Made by a program: the position numbers and the translations under genes
Assembly (NCBI GenBank): GCA_029266495.1
Contig: JAQSWS010000009.1
Location: forward strand, 1-64,000
Reading direction: 5' to 3'
Length of the DNA stretch: 64,000 nucleotides
Source: Rariglobus sp.
GTDB lineage: Bacteria > Verrucomicrobiota > Verrucomicrobiia > Opitutales > Opitutaceae
Notes under the pieces: generated by a model
What the model saw: only the letters and a program-made list of their open reading frames with translations
Databases searched by the model: none
Told to the model about the DNA's origin: nothing
Shown here: positions 52,201 to 61,802 of the stretch, piece after piece
How positions within the stretch are numbered: position 1 is the stretch's first letter
How the letters are laid out: every line of letters begins with the position of its first letter

Positions 52201-55192
52201 GAGCGCCAACCTTTCCGATCTGAACGTCGCCGCAGGTGCGCGCTTCTGGGGCGCTGAGGCCAACGCGCGCGTGAACGCACTTACGGGATCGGGAGCCATC
52301 CACTCGGGCCTTTCGGGCGCTGGCTACACCGCGTTTACCTTCGGCGTCGACAACGGTTCGGGCATCTTCGCCGGCGTCCTGGCAGACACGAACGCCGCCA
52401 GCGGCCATATCGGTAACTTCACCAAGGCCGGCACCGGCACCCAAATCCTCACCGGCACCAGCACCTACACCGGCGGCACGATGATCGCCGCCGGCACGCT
52501 CCAACTCGGCAATGGCGGCACCACCGGTTCCATCCTCGGAAACGTCACCAACAATGGGACGCTCGCGTTCAACCGTTCGGATTCTTTTGCCTACGCGAAT
52601 CTCATCAACGGCAGCGGCTCGGTCACCAAACTTGGTGACGGCACCCTCACCTTCACCACCGCGCAAACTTACAGCGGCGGCACCACGATTTCCGCCGGCA
52701 CGCTTCAACTCGGCGCCAGTGAACGCCTCGCGGACAACGGCGCGGTGACCATCAACGGCGGCACGCTCGCCCTCGGCTCGTTCAACGAGACAATCGGAAA
52801 TTTCACGATCTCCTCCGGCGCGATCACCGGCACCGGCACGCTCACCGCCTCCTCATTCGCGGTCGCCGGCCCGGGCACGATTTCCGCAGTGCTCGCCGGC
52901 AGTGGCGCGCTCACCCAAAGCGGCGCGGGCACCACCACGCTCACCGGTGCAAACACCTACACCGGTGGCACGACCATCTCCGCCGGCACGCTCCAGTTGG
53001 GCAACGGCGGCACCACCGGTTCCATTCTCGGAAACGTCACCAACAACGGCACGCTCGCGTTCAATCGTTCGGATTCCTTTGCCTACGCCAATGTCATCAG
53101 CGGCACCGGTTCGGTCATCAAACTTGGTGACGGCACCCTCGCCTTCACCACCGCGCAAACCTACACCGGCGGCACCACGATTTCCGCCGGCACGCTCGCT
53201 CTCGACGCCAGTGATCGCCTCGCCAACACCGGCGCGGTGACCATCAACGGCGGCACACTCGCTTTCGGCTCGTTGAACCTGACGATGGGGGCCTTCACGT
53301 TTTCTTCCGGTGCAGTCACTGGCACGGGCTCACTCACTGCTTCGTCGTTCGCCCTCATCGACACCGGCACACTGGGCACATTCGCCAACGTGCTCGCCGG
53401 CAGCGGCGCTCTCACCAAAAGCGGCGCGGGCACCACCACGCTTACCGGTGCGAACACCTACACGGGCGAAACGACCATCTCCGCCGGCACGCTCCAGCTC
53501 GGCAACGGCGGCACCACCGGTTCCATCCTTGGAAACGTCACCAACAACGGCACGCTCGCGTTCAACCGCTCGGATTCTTTTGCCTACGCCAATCTCATCA
53601 GCGGCACCGGCTCGGTCACCAAACTCGGCGAGGGCACCCTCTCCTTCACCGCCGCGCAAACCTATACCGGTGGCACCACGATTTCCGCCGGCACTCTCGC
53701 TCTCGACGCCAGTGAACGCCTCGCGGACAGCGGCGCGGTGACCATCAACGGCGGCACGCTCGCCCTCGGCTCGTTCGACGAGACGGTCGGAAATTTCACA
53801 CTCTCTTCCGGCGCGATCACCGGCACCGGCACGCTCACCGCCTCCTCGTTCGCCATCGCGAGCCCGGCCACGATTTCCGTGGTGCTTGCCGGCGGCGGTG
53901 CTCTCACCAAAAGCGGCGCGGGCACCACCACGCTCATCGGAGTGAATACCTACACAGGAGGAACCACCATCTCCGCCGGCACGCTCCAAATCGGCAGCGG
54001 TGGAAACACCGGCTCGATCACCGGCAACATCATCAATAATGGCACGCTGATTTTCAACCGCTCTGGCGCTCTTTCTCACGACGGCAGCCTCAGCGGCACC
54101 GGCTCTCTCACCAAACTCGGCGACGGCACGCTCACGCTCATGGGCAACAACTCCTTTACGGGAAGCACCACGGTTGGCGCCGGCGTCTTGGCTCTCTCCG
54201 GCGTGGGCGACTCCTCCCGGGTTTTTAATACCACGATCAACGCCGGCGGCACGCTTCGCCTGCTCTATCACAATCAGATCGGCACCTCGACCATCACCGT
54301 GAACGGCGGCACGTTGGATTTTAACGGCAACATCGACTATTTCGCTTCGCTCGTTTTGAGCAACGGCGGCACCGTCGGCGGCGGGGGTGCCTTCACCCTC
54401 GAAACCACCGGCACCTCTCTGCTGAGCGCCGTAGGCGGCGGCAACGCCGGCACGATCTCCTCAAATATCGGGATCACCTCCCAGCATGGCGTCGGCGGAG
54501 GCAACGCTCGCACCTTGCAGGTGGATATCGCCACCGCCACCCGTCTCACCATTTCCGGCGCCATCCGCGATACGCTCGAAGGCGCGACCCACGTCGGCAG
54601 CCTGTTCAAGACTGGCACTGGCACGCTCATGCTCACCGGCGCCAATACCTACACCGGAGTCACCGCCGTCTTCGCCGGCACCCTCCTCGTGAACGGTTCG
54701 CTCGCCAATACCGTCACCGTCCTCGCCGGCGGCACGCTCGGCGGCAGTGGCAGTATCGGCGGACCCGCTACATTCCAGTCCGGCGCGCACCTCGCCGCTG
54801 GCAACAGCCCGGGCACGATCACCTTCACCAACGGCCTCGTCCTCGAAGACGGCGCGATTCTCGACTTCGAACTCGGCACCTTCAGCGACAAGATCGTCGT
54901 CTCCGGCGGCACCCTCTCCGCCGATGGCACGGTCACCGTCAACCTCTTTGACTCCGGTGGCTTCACCGCGGGCACCTACACCTTGATCGACGCAACGGGC
55001 GCCACCCTCTCCAGCATCGGCGCCACCAGCTTCGAACTCGGCACCGTCATCGCCGGCTACACCTATGTTTTCTCCCAGAACGGCGGCGAAATTTTACTAA
55101 GCGCCTCCGCCATTCCCGAACCCTCCGCCTGCGCCGTCCTCGCTGGCATTGGGGTGATTGCCTTCGTGATGATCCGCCGCCGCCGCGCCTGA
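49292..55192 (+). CDS. Giant PEP-CTERM repeat protein (1966 aa) with Gly-rich segment
   Basis: A large exported surface protein. The N-terminal hydrophobic segment (about 43-57) precedes GNYVVTSNADTGAAGTLRWAINQAN, a beta-helix entry module. Residues about 150-390 form a Gly-rich region with runs such as GGGGGG separated by short polar words. From about 480 onward come autotransporter-associated beta-strand repeats (VTKLGDGTLTF, GGTTISAGTLQLGNGGTTG, NNGTLAFNRSDSF). Units of about 165 residues are repeated in tandem between two copies of a longer module of about 228 residues. The C-terminus is IPEPSACAVLAGIGVIAFVMIRRRRA, a PEP-CTERM tail. No protease, adhesin or glycosidase domain is recognisable. 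It is probably a filamentous outer-surface or matrix protein. Confidence 0.92.
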   Translation: MPAMSSPKPPGPSLFAGCLPATIPLLASSALREISSCFPGCRIVLLALALPGASFAGNYVVTSNADTGAAGTLRWAINQANADTGSTIAFDPGLDPVVLQSALPMITAAVTINGGAGATISGNNLHRVFFVNTASATDAVKFQNLTIADGYAKGGDGGRSGGGGMGAGGAIFVNTGAVSVSGITLRGNAVQGGNGGNGATGETPSSGGGGGLAGNGGDGSRWAGGGGGGRVGDGGAGADYPGGIGGAGGGPNGGAGAVGDGHAGGNGGIGGGGGGSSARTGPDYAYPGGNGGDFGGGGGTPGGGSQAGSGGYGGGGGGGSALLAEGQGGAGGGNGGFGGGGGGSPTYTLVSGGAYGGSGGTYEIVNWRGEIPGSAAGGGGAALGGAIFVRSYSGASLEFLSGTETASTATGGLAGISMAAPVGTTLTEATNGSGAGSGIFLSAGDSNFSGGTFAGEIAGDSGANMRKVGDGTLMILGTLRADSTITAGAISIGNGGTTGSLSGNVTNNAALIFNRSDNGLVYSGSLTGTGAVTKIGAGTVTFAGNNSLYTGSITIDEGVLALNGGGNPNNRVLDTTINAGGTLRLLDHNQIGTSTITVNGGTFDFNGKTDYFASLVMKNGGTVSGGGRFTLESIGSSLLSATGGGNAGTIATTFGITSQFGIGGDADRTVQIDIAAATSLTISGTIRDTLEGSTRVGSVNKTGDGTLLLTGDNTYTGGTTLTGGTLALGSAGAIGSTGAITFAGGALQLTAANTADHSARFSTAASQQYRIDTNGQSGVLGTALASSGGTFEKLGAGTLTLTGSNTYTGGTTISAGTLQLGNGGTTGSILGNVTNNGTLAFNRSDSFTAANLISGTGAVTKLGSGTLTLANNNTYTGATTISDGTVVIGGTGASSSHTIASGAVLEFNLASGSRDQGADTVVSGGGTLVKSGASTLSWGAGATTFQMASGSLIDVQGGTLVGGSNANEVWSANLSDLNVAAGARFWGAEANARVNALTGSGAIHSGLSGAGYTAFTFGVDNGSGIFAGVLADTNAASGHIGNFTKAGTGTQILTGTSTYTGGTMIAAGTLQLGNGGTTGSILGNVTNNGTLAFNRSDSFAYANLINGSGSVTKLGDGTLTFTTAQTYSGGTTISAGTLQLGASERLADNGAVTINGGTLALGSFNETIGNFTISSGAITGTGTLTASSFAVAGPGTISAVLAGSGALTQSGAGTTTLTGANTYTGGTTISAGTLQLGNGGTTGSILGNVTNNGTLAFNRSDSFAYANVISGTGSVIKLGDGTLAFTTAQTYTGGTTISAGTLALDASDRLANTGAVTINGGTLAFGSLNLTMGAFTFSSGAVTGTGSLTASSFALIDTGTLGTFANVLAGSGALTKSGAGTTTLTGANTYTGETTISAGTLQLGNGGTTGSILGNVTNNGTLAFNRSDSFAYANLISGTGSVTKLGEGTLSFTAAQTYTGGTTISAGTLALDASERLADSGAVTINGGTLALGSFDETVGNFTLSSGAITGTGTLTASSFAIASPATISVVLAGGGALTKSGAGTTTLIGVNTYTGGTTISAGTLQIGSGGNTGSITGNIINNGTLIFNRSGALSHDGSLSGTGSLTKLGDGTLTLMGNNSFTGSTTVGAGVLALSGVGDSSRVFNTTINAGGTLRLLYHNQIGTSTITVNGGTLDFNGNIDYFASLVLSNGGTVGGGGAFTLETTGTSLLSAVGGGNAGTISSNIGITSQHGVGGGNARTLQVDIATATRLTISGAIRDTLEGATHVGSLFKTGTGTLMLTGANTYTGVTAVFAGTLLVNGSLANTVTVLAGGTLGGSGSIGGPATFQSGAHLAAGNSPGTITFTNGLVLEDGAILDFELGTFSDKIVVSGGTLSADGTVTVNLFDSGGFTAGTYTLIDATGATLSSIGATSFELGTVIAGYTYVFSQNGGEILLSASAIPEPSACAVLAGIGVIAFVMIRRRRA
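50751..51440 (+). repeat. Long module copy A in the giant repeat gene
   Basis: A segment of about 690 bases encoding AISIGNGGTTGS through LLLTGDNTYTGG. It recurs with about the same length at 53975-54660. Shared landmarks: TTINAGGTLRLL, HNQIGTSTITVNGGT, GGGNAGTI, IRDTLEG. Confidence 0.75.
52488..53971 (+). repeat. Three tandem units of about 495 bases in the giant repeat gene
   Basis: Units start at about 52488, 52979 and 53480 (spacings 491, 501, 492 to the next at 53972). Each carries the peptide word AGTLQLGNGGTTGSILGN and NNGTLAFNRSDSFAYAN. A further partial copy begins near 51731. The DNA is nearly identical between units over long stretches, which points to recent duplication or gene conversion. 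Confidence 0.8.
53975..54660 (+). repeat. Long module copy B in the giant repeat gene
   Basis: Encodes LQIGSGGNTGSITGN through LMLTGANTYTG and is the counterpart of copy A at 50751-51440. The two copies bracket the tandem units, giving an A-B-B-B-A layout. Copy B is more diverged from A than the tandem units are from each other. Confidence 0.75.
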
Positions 55193-55220
55193 CCCTCAAC
55201 CTTTGCGTCCACCAGATCGC

Positions 55221-57482
55221 TCAGAACCGAACCATCGCCTTCACGCCCATCGTGCGCGGCTCGGCCGGAATGGCCGTCGGAAACCCATAAGTGCCTCCCG
55301 TGTTCCCCGCATCGAGCAGGTATTCCTTGTCGAATACATTGTTCATGTAGCCGACCACTTCCCACCGGCGGTTCCGGGGATAATACCCGATTCGCAGATT
55401 CATCACGCCGAAGCCTTCTTGCTTCAAGCTCCCTCCATTCTGCGCATTATCGTCCTCGAAATAATACTCCGACCGATACACGAAGAGCGGTGTGATAAAA
55501 AACGTGCCGTCATCGCTCACCGGCAGCGACAGCGTGCCGCCCACCGACACCACATGCCGCGACGTGAGCCGGAACGTGTTCCCCGCATACGCCTGCGGCT
55601 CCCCGTCCTCCCCGCGGTCGTCAAAGGTCGCGTCCGTGTAGCCATACGTCGCGAACACCGTCAGCTCGCGCACCACGTCCGCCGCCACCGTCGTCTCAAA
55701 ACCCTGGCCGCTCGCCCGTCCGCCGTCGAAGGGCGCGTTTACGCCGGGAGCCACCACCTGCTGCGTCTGAAAATGCTCGAAGTCATACCGGAACACCGAT
55801 GCGTCGTAACGAATCCGCCGCCCCGCGCTCGCGCCTTTGATGCCCACCTCGTGATTCCACACCGTCTCCTCCGCGTCTTTAGCCGGAGCCAGCGTGATCG
55901 CGTTAAAATGCAACACCGGCGGACGCCGCCCGCGCGAGATTGACGCATACGTCGCGAAGCGCGGCGTGAACTCATAACGCGCATCCACCTGCCCCGACCA
56001 CGACCCCACCTCGGCGGAATTCTCCAGCTCCCCCGCGGTGTTCTGGAAGATGTTGTTCACCCCGCCGGAAGTCGGCACCGCACCCACCAGATTTCCCGCC
56101 ACTGGCGCCGCTTCCGAGCGATAACGCGAGACGAGTCGTTCCTGCGTGAGCCGCAGCCCCGCGCCGACCGTGAGCTTGTCCGTGAGCTCGTAATCGGTGC
56201 GCCCGAAAACATCCCCCGAGGTCGTCTCGGCCACGTTTCTGTTCTGCTCCCGGTAATCCGGATTCAGCGGAAACGGGAATATCCCGCCGCCGGTCAAATA
56301 CGTGAACAAAGTGTTCTCGTTGGTGCGGATGATCGTCGTCTGCTCGTCTTGCGACCACGCGACATTCACCCCGGTGGACGCGGTGAACCGCCCGCCTTGA
56401 TCATAATCGAAGCGCAGTTCCTGACTGAGCCTGCGTCCCTCGAACCGCTCGCCCAGTTCCAATAAATAAAGCGACGTGCCGTCCGCATCGAACTCATGGT
56501 CGCTGTCCACCTCGCGCCACGCGCTGACCGACCTGAGTGTCCAGATCTCGTTTAACTTATGACTCACGATGCCCGTGAGACCGGTGAGCGTGCGCTCGAC
56601 GCCCAGGTCCGAACCGCGATTGAGATTCGCCGCCGAGTAAGGGTCCGTGTCGATAATCGCGGGAAATCCGGGCACGCCTTGCATCGTTTTAAACGCCACG
56701 CCCGGCGTTTCGTCGCGCTGATGATTAAAAATCAAATCCGCCGTCGTCGCCGCCGACGGCTGCCAGCGCAGGCTCGTGCGGAACGCGACCGTGCCCTTGC
56801 CTTGCAGGTCGGAATCGTCGGCCAGGTTGTCGACATAACCGTCGCGTTGGTCCGAAAACACCGCGACGCGCACAAACAGCCGGTCGGTCAGAACCGGGCG
56901 GTTGATCACGGCCTCGACCGAACTGGCGTTATAATCGCCGATGCCGGCCGAGAGCACGCCCGAGCTTTCGTTGACCGCGCGGTTGCTCGTGAGCGCGATG
57001 GCCCCGCTTTCCACGCCTTCACCGAAACGCGCGGGTTGCGGTCCCTTGAAGACCGCTATCTCGTCCAGGTCGAAAAACGCGACGTTGTTGCCATGCGCGT
57101 TGGTGAGCGCCACGCCGTCCTGAAAAACGGATACACGCGGACGCACACGCGGGTCGCTCGTGTCCGACGTGAGCCCGCGCAAGTTGAAGCTCACGTTTTC
57201 GACCGATTGATCCGAAACGAAAAGCCCTGGAACCAGCGGCGCGAGGTCCTCGAAGTCAGCGATGCCATAGGCCTGAAGAAAACCGCCATCATAGTCGGTG
57301 ACCGCCATCGGCTCGGTCCAGCGGGCGTCCGCGTCGCGTGTGCCGATGATCTCGACCGGATCGAGAACCGTGCCGGGTTCCCCCTGCGCCTGCAGCGGAA
57401 GAATGCCCGCGCCCGTATAAATCGCGCAAGAAACCGCCCAAACCGAAATCCGAGGGACGTCGCGTAAACAAATCAGGATCAT
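55221..57482 (-). CDS. TonB-dependent outer-membrane receptor (FecA/siderophore-type)
   Basis: A 753-residue receptor of a different type from the two paralogues above. A signal-like segment (about 12-33, ending LQAQ) is followed by a plug with DPVEIIGTRDADARW, NVSFNLRGLTSDTSDPRVRPRVSVFQDG and EIAVFKGPQPARFGEGVESGAI, then a 22-strand type barrel ending MVRF with the final Phe. The plug resembles ferric-siderophore or sugar receptors. No partner transport genes are adjacent: the neighbours are the PEP-CTERM operon (convergent) and lepB (upstream, same strand). The ligand is unknown. Confidence 0.92.
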   Translation of the reverse strand: MILICLRDVPRISVWAVSCAIYTGAGILPLQAQGEPGTVLDPVEIIGTRDADARWTEPMAVTDYDGGFLQAYGIADFEDLAPLVPGLFVSDQSVENVSFNLRGLTSDTSDPRVRPRVSVFQDGVALTNAHGNNVAFFDLDEIAVFKGPQPARFGEGVESGAIALTSNRAVNESSGVLSAGIGDYNASSVEAVINRPVLTDRLFVRVAVFSDQRDGYVDNLADDSDLQGKGTVAFRTSLRWQPSAATTADLIFNHQRDETPGVAFKTMQGVPGFPAIIDTDPYSAANLNRGSDLGVERTLTGLTGIVSHKLNEIWTLRSVSAWREVDSDHEFDADGTSLYLLELGERFEGRRLSQELRFDYDQGGRFTASTGVNVAWSQDEQTTIIRTNENTLFTYLTGGGIFPFPLNPDYREQNRNVAETTSGDVFGRTDYELTDKLTVGAGLRLTQERLVSRYRSEAAPVAGNLVGAVPTSGGVNNIFQNTAGELENSAEVGSWSGQVDARYEFTPRFATYASISRGRRPPVLHFNAITLAPAKDAEETVWNHEVGIKGASAGRRIRYDASVFRYDFEHFQTQQVVAPGVNAPFDGGRASGQGFETTVAADVVRELTVFATYGYTDATFDDRGEDGEPQAYAGNTFRLTSRHVVSVGGTLSLPVSDDGTFFITPLFVYRSEYYFEDDNAQNGGSLKQEGFGVMNLRIGYYPRNRRWEVVGYMNNVFDKEYLLDAGNTGGTYGFPTAIPAEPRTMGVKAMVRF

Positions 57483-57558
57483 AGGATCGCGAGCCAGCTA
57501 GGCCACCCGATCGCGATCCCGCAAGCCCGCGCTTATACTCCCCATGCGGTTCCCTTAA

Positions 57559-57593
57559 GGAGCCGGGGCAGCACTCCTGTGCCGCCGGGCTCC
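57559..57593 (-). terminator. Hairpin after lepB
   Basis: GGAGCC (57559-57564) and GGCTCC (57588-57593) enclose further pairs (CAC/GTG), forming an imperfect stem next to the lepB stop on the minus strand. No strong T-run follows, so the terminator role is tentative. Confidence 0.45.
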
Positions 57594-58898
57594 TCAGGGC
57601 GCCACGCCCCATCGCCTGGTGAATGTATAATAAATAAATAGCGGCCGGCCGACCACGTCTTTGGCCGGCACCGTGCCCCAGTAACGGCTGTCCTGGCTGT
57701 TCGCCGAGTTGTCCCCCAGCGCGATGTAGGAATCCGCCGGCACCGTGTAGGTCTGCCCCTCGGCGAGCAAACCGGTGGCCTGGTAGCCCGGGTAATTGCC
57801 CTCCTGTGTGGCGTTCCGGCCAAACGCCTTCGAACCGGTGATCGGCGCCCCGTTGCGATACAAGCCCGTTCCCCGGATTTCCAACGTGTCGCCCGGGGTG
57901 CCCGCAAGTCGCTTGATGTAATATTGCTCCAGCTGCTGGCCGGTCGTCCGGTTTTTCATGCTGGGGCTGTCGATGTGATCCGTGCGAAACACAAAACCGT
58001 CGCCGACTTGCGGACGCACAAAATGATAACTCACCCGGTCGACGAAGAGTTGATCGCCGGTGAGGATGTCGAAGGACAGCACGCGTTCACCCCTGCGCAC
58101 GTGTTTACCCGTCTTCCACAGGCTCACCCCATTCTGGGTCTCGATAATTGTGCTGCGCCTCGGCTTGAGGTAGCTCGCCAGATCGACGCCGCCCGACTGC
58201 TGACTCACCTCCGTTTTCGGTAAAAACGCGTCGCGGATCACCCATTCGAAATCGAAGTCAATCGGCACCGTTAACGTCACCGGGCGTTGATCAACGAACA
58301 GCGTGTATTCCTTTAGTTTCGCCGGGAAGATGAACCAGTTGCGTCCCGCCACTTCGCGGAACGGAATCGCCACCCGGTCCCCGTAGCCCATGACGGGAAT
58401 GGAAATTTCGCCGTCGACCGGCGCATCCAGCGTGCGCGGACGTGCACCCATTGCGACCAGACGCAGCGCCCTGCCCGCCCCGTTCGGCTCGTCGGCCTTC
58501 GATGCGAACACCTCGGGCGTCATGCCATTGTAGCTCGGCCACATCGAGTTGGTCGGGATCTTGAACGGCTGCACGAAATACATGCGCACGCCCAGGATCA
58601 CGATCGCGGCGACGAGGAAGAATTCCACGTTTTCCATCCAGCCCGACTTCGGGTAGTGCGTGCCGCCCGTGCGGCGAAGCACGCCTTCAAGCTCCTCGAT
58701 GCCGAGCTTGATTTTGCCGGCGTCGCTTTTTTCACGCAACTGGCGGCGCAGCGAGGCGGTGGCGAGTTGGAGCGCTGTGCGCTCGGCTTCCGTGAGCACG
58801 TCGCGCCGGTAGTGATACGCCTTGTCGGCCAGCTCCAGCCAGTTGGCGGCCGTGGCGCGCATTTTCGTTTCGACCGAGGAAAATAGTCCGAAAAACAT
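57594..58898 (-). CDS. lepB: Signal peptidase I (large form)
   Basis: Membrane serine protease that removes signal peptides. At 434 residues it is longer than the usual 250-320. The order is a cytosolic helical region (1-85), one membrane helix (about 90-108), the nucleophile S118 in IPTNSMWPSY, a long insertion (about 125-285), then YYIKRLAGTPGDTLEI with the general-base Lys, and the box E motif ALGDNSANSQDSRYWG. All catalytic elements are present, so it should be active. It is 48 bases downstream of lepA, the same pairing as in many bacteria. Confidence 0.95.
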   Translation of the reverse strand: MFFGLFSSVETKMRATAANWLELADKAYHYRRDVLTEAERTALQLATASLRRQLREKSDAGKIKLGIEELEGVLRRTGGTHYPKSGWMENVEFFLVAAIVILGVRMYFVQPFKIPTNSMWPSYNGMTPEVFASKADEPNGAGRALRLVAMGARPRTLDAPVDGEISIPVMGYGDRVAIPFREVAGRNWFIFPAKLKEYTLFVDQRPVTLTVPIDFDFEWVIRDAFLPKTEVSQQSGGVDLASYLKPRRSTIIETQNGVSLWKTGKHVRRGERVLSFDILTGDQLFVDRVSYHFVRPQVGDGFVFRTDHIDSPSMKNRTTGQQLEQYYIKRLAGTPGDTLEIRGTGLYRNGAPITGSKAFGRNATQEGNYPGYQATGLLAEGQTYTVPADSYIALGDNSANSQDSRYWGTVPAKDVVGRPLFIYYTFTRRWGVAP

Positions 58899-58946
58899 GG
58901 CGTGCTTTAGGATTTGCGGCCCCCGTTTTTATCGGGCGCCACCGGA

Positions 58947-60740
<1,794 letters not shown>

Positions 60741-60828
60741 GCGGGCAAACTGGGCAGCTCCGCCGGTGCGGGGCTGCGATGCGGTTGAATTGTGTAAACG
60801 GACACCGTGTCGGCGTCCGTCGTGGCGT

Positions 60829-61581
60829 TCAAGCCCCCAAATCGCCAAACTCGGCGAGGCTCTTTACGACCCAGGCCTTGTCGGTGCGTTTGGCGAGGCC
60901 CGCGAGCACTCCGCCCGGCCCGAGTTCAAGGAACGTGGTCGCACCAGCGGCGACGGCCGAGCGCATGCAATCTTCCCACAAGACGGACGAAACGATCTGC
61001 CTGACGAGCGCCTCGCGGATGGCGGCGGGCTCGCTGACGGCCTGGCCGGTCGTATTGGTGAACACGGTGAGCTGCGGAGCACTAAACTGAGTGCCATCGA
61101 GGAAGGTGGCGAAGGCGGCGCGGGCCGGCTCCATCAGACGGCTGTGGTAGGCGCCCGCGACATTGAGGGGGATCACTTTCTTAATGCCGCGGTCCTTGGC
61201 GGCGGCAACGGCGGCATCCACCTTGGCCTTGTCGCCGGAAACGATGATCTGGCCCGGAGCATTGAAATTCGCGGCTTCGATATCGAACGCGGCGCAGAGA
61301 TCGTAGATCGTGGCGCGCTCTTCGCCCAGGATCGCGGCCATGCCGCCCGTGGTCTGCTCGCAGGCGAGCTGCATCAGGCGCCCGCGTTCGGCCACGACTT
61401 TCAATCCGGTGGCAAAGTCAAACACGCCGGCGGCGGTCAAGGCGGTGATTTCGCCGAGGCTGAGACCAAGGGCGAACTTCACGTCGCCCAGTTTCCCCTG
61501 CTCTTTCAAAATGGCGTGCAGCGCCATGCCGTGCACGAAAAGCGCGGGCTGGCAGACTTTCGTTTGCGTGGAAACGATCAC
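60829..61581 (-). CDS. fabD: Malonyl-CoA:ACP transacylase, N-terminally truncated
   Basis: A 250-residue FabD-like protein beginning at GTG 61581. Normal FabD has about 300-310 residues. Here the sequence begins just before KVCQPALFVHG, so roughly 55-60 N-terminal residues, including the GQGSQ oxyanion loop, are missing. An in-frame TGA lies about 19 codons upstream with no ATG between, and no FabD N-terminus was found in other frames nearby. The serine motif GLSLGE, the GAYHSRLM histidine and ELGPGGVLAGL are intact. It may be a pseudogene, a shortened enzyme or an assembly error. Confidence 0.75.
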   Translation of the reverse strand: MIVSTQTKVCQPALFVHGMALHAILKEQGKLGDVKFALGLSLGEITALTAAGVFDFATGLKVVAERGRLMQLACEQTTGGMAAILGEERATIYDLCAAFDIEAANFNAPGQIIVSGDKAKVDAAVAAAKDRGIKKVIPLNVAGAYHSRLMEPARAAFATFLDGTQFSAPQLTVFTNTTGQAVSEPAAIREALVRQIVSSVLWEDCMRSAVAAGATTFLELGPGGVLAGLAKRTDKAWVVKSLAEFGDLGA

Positions 61582-61696
61582 GGCTAAGGCCCCGCCCTCC
61601 CGAAACCAAGCCCGAAACGCTCAATTCCGCCGGCCTCCGCCCCGGCTTACGGGAACTCCTGAAATCCGGCGTCCCCCGTCGCGCTTGTCTGCCGTT

Positions 61697-61770
61697 GTAG
61701 GGCTGCCGCTTGCGGCATGCCTCGCAGGCCGGATCACATCAAACAGGCATGCCGCAAGCGGCAGCCCTAC
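61697..61770. repeat. Perfect 25-bp palindromic element (copy 2)
   Basis: The 25 bases at 61697-61721 are exactly the reverse complement of 61746-61770, with a 24-base spacer. Each arm holds a smaller hairpin core, GCCGCTTGCGGC. A related, more diverged copy occupies 17755-17821. It lies in the gap between the truncated fabD and the PilT-type gene. Confidence 0.85.
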
Positions 61771-61802
61771 ATTCGGAATCCTGGATGAATTTAGGATCTC
61801 CC

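Noticed and set aside
50751-54660. Tandem repeats as a CRISPR array
   Set aside because: The units are far too long, lie within a coding frame, and translate to beta-strand repeats. There are no short direct repeats with unique spacers.
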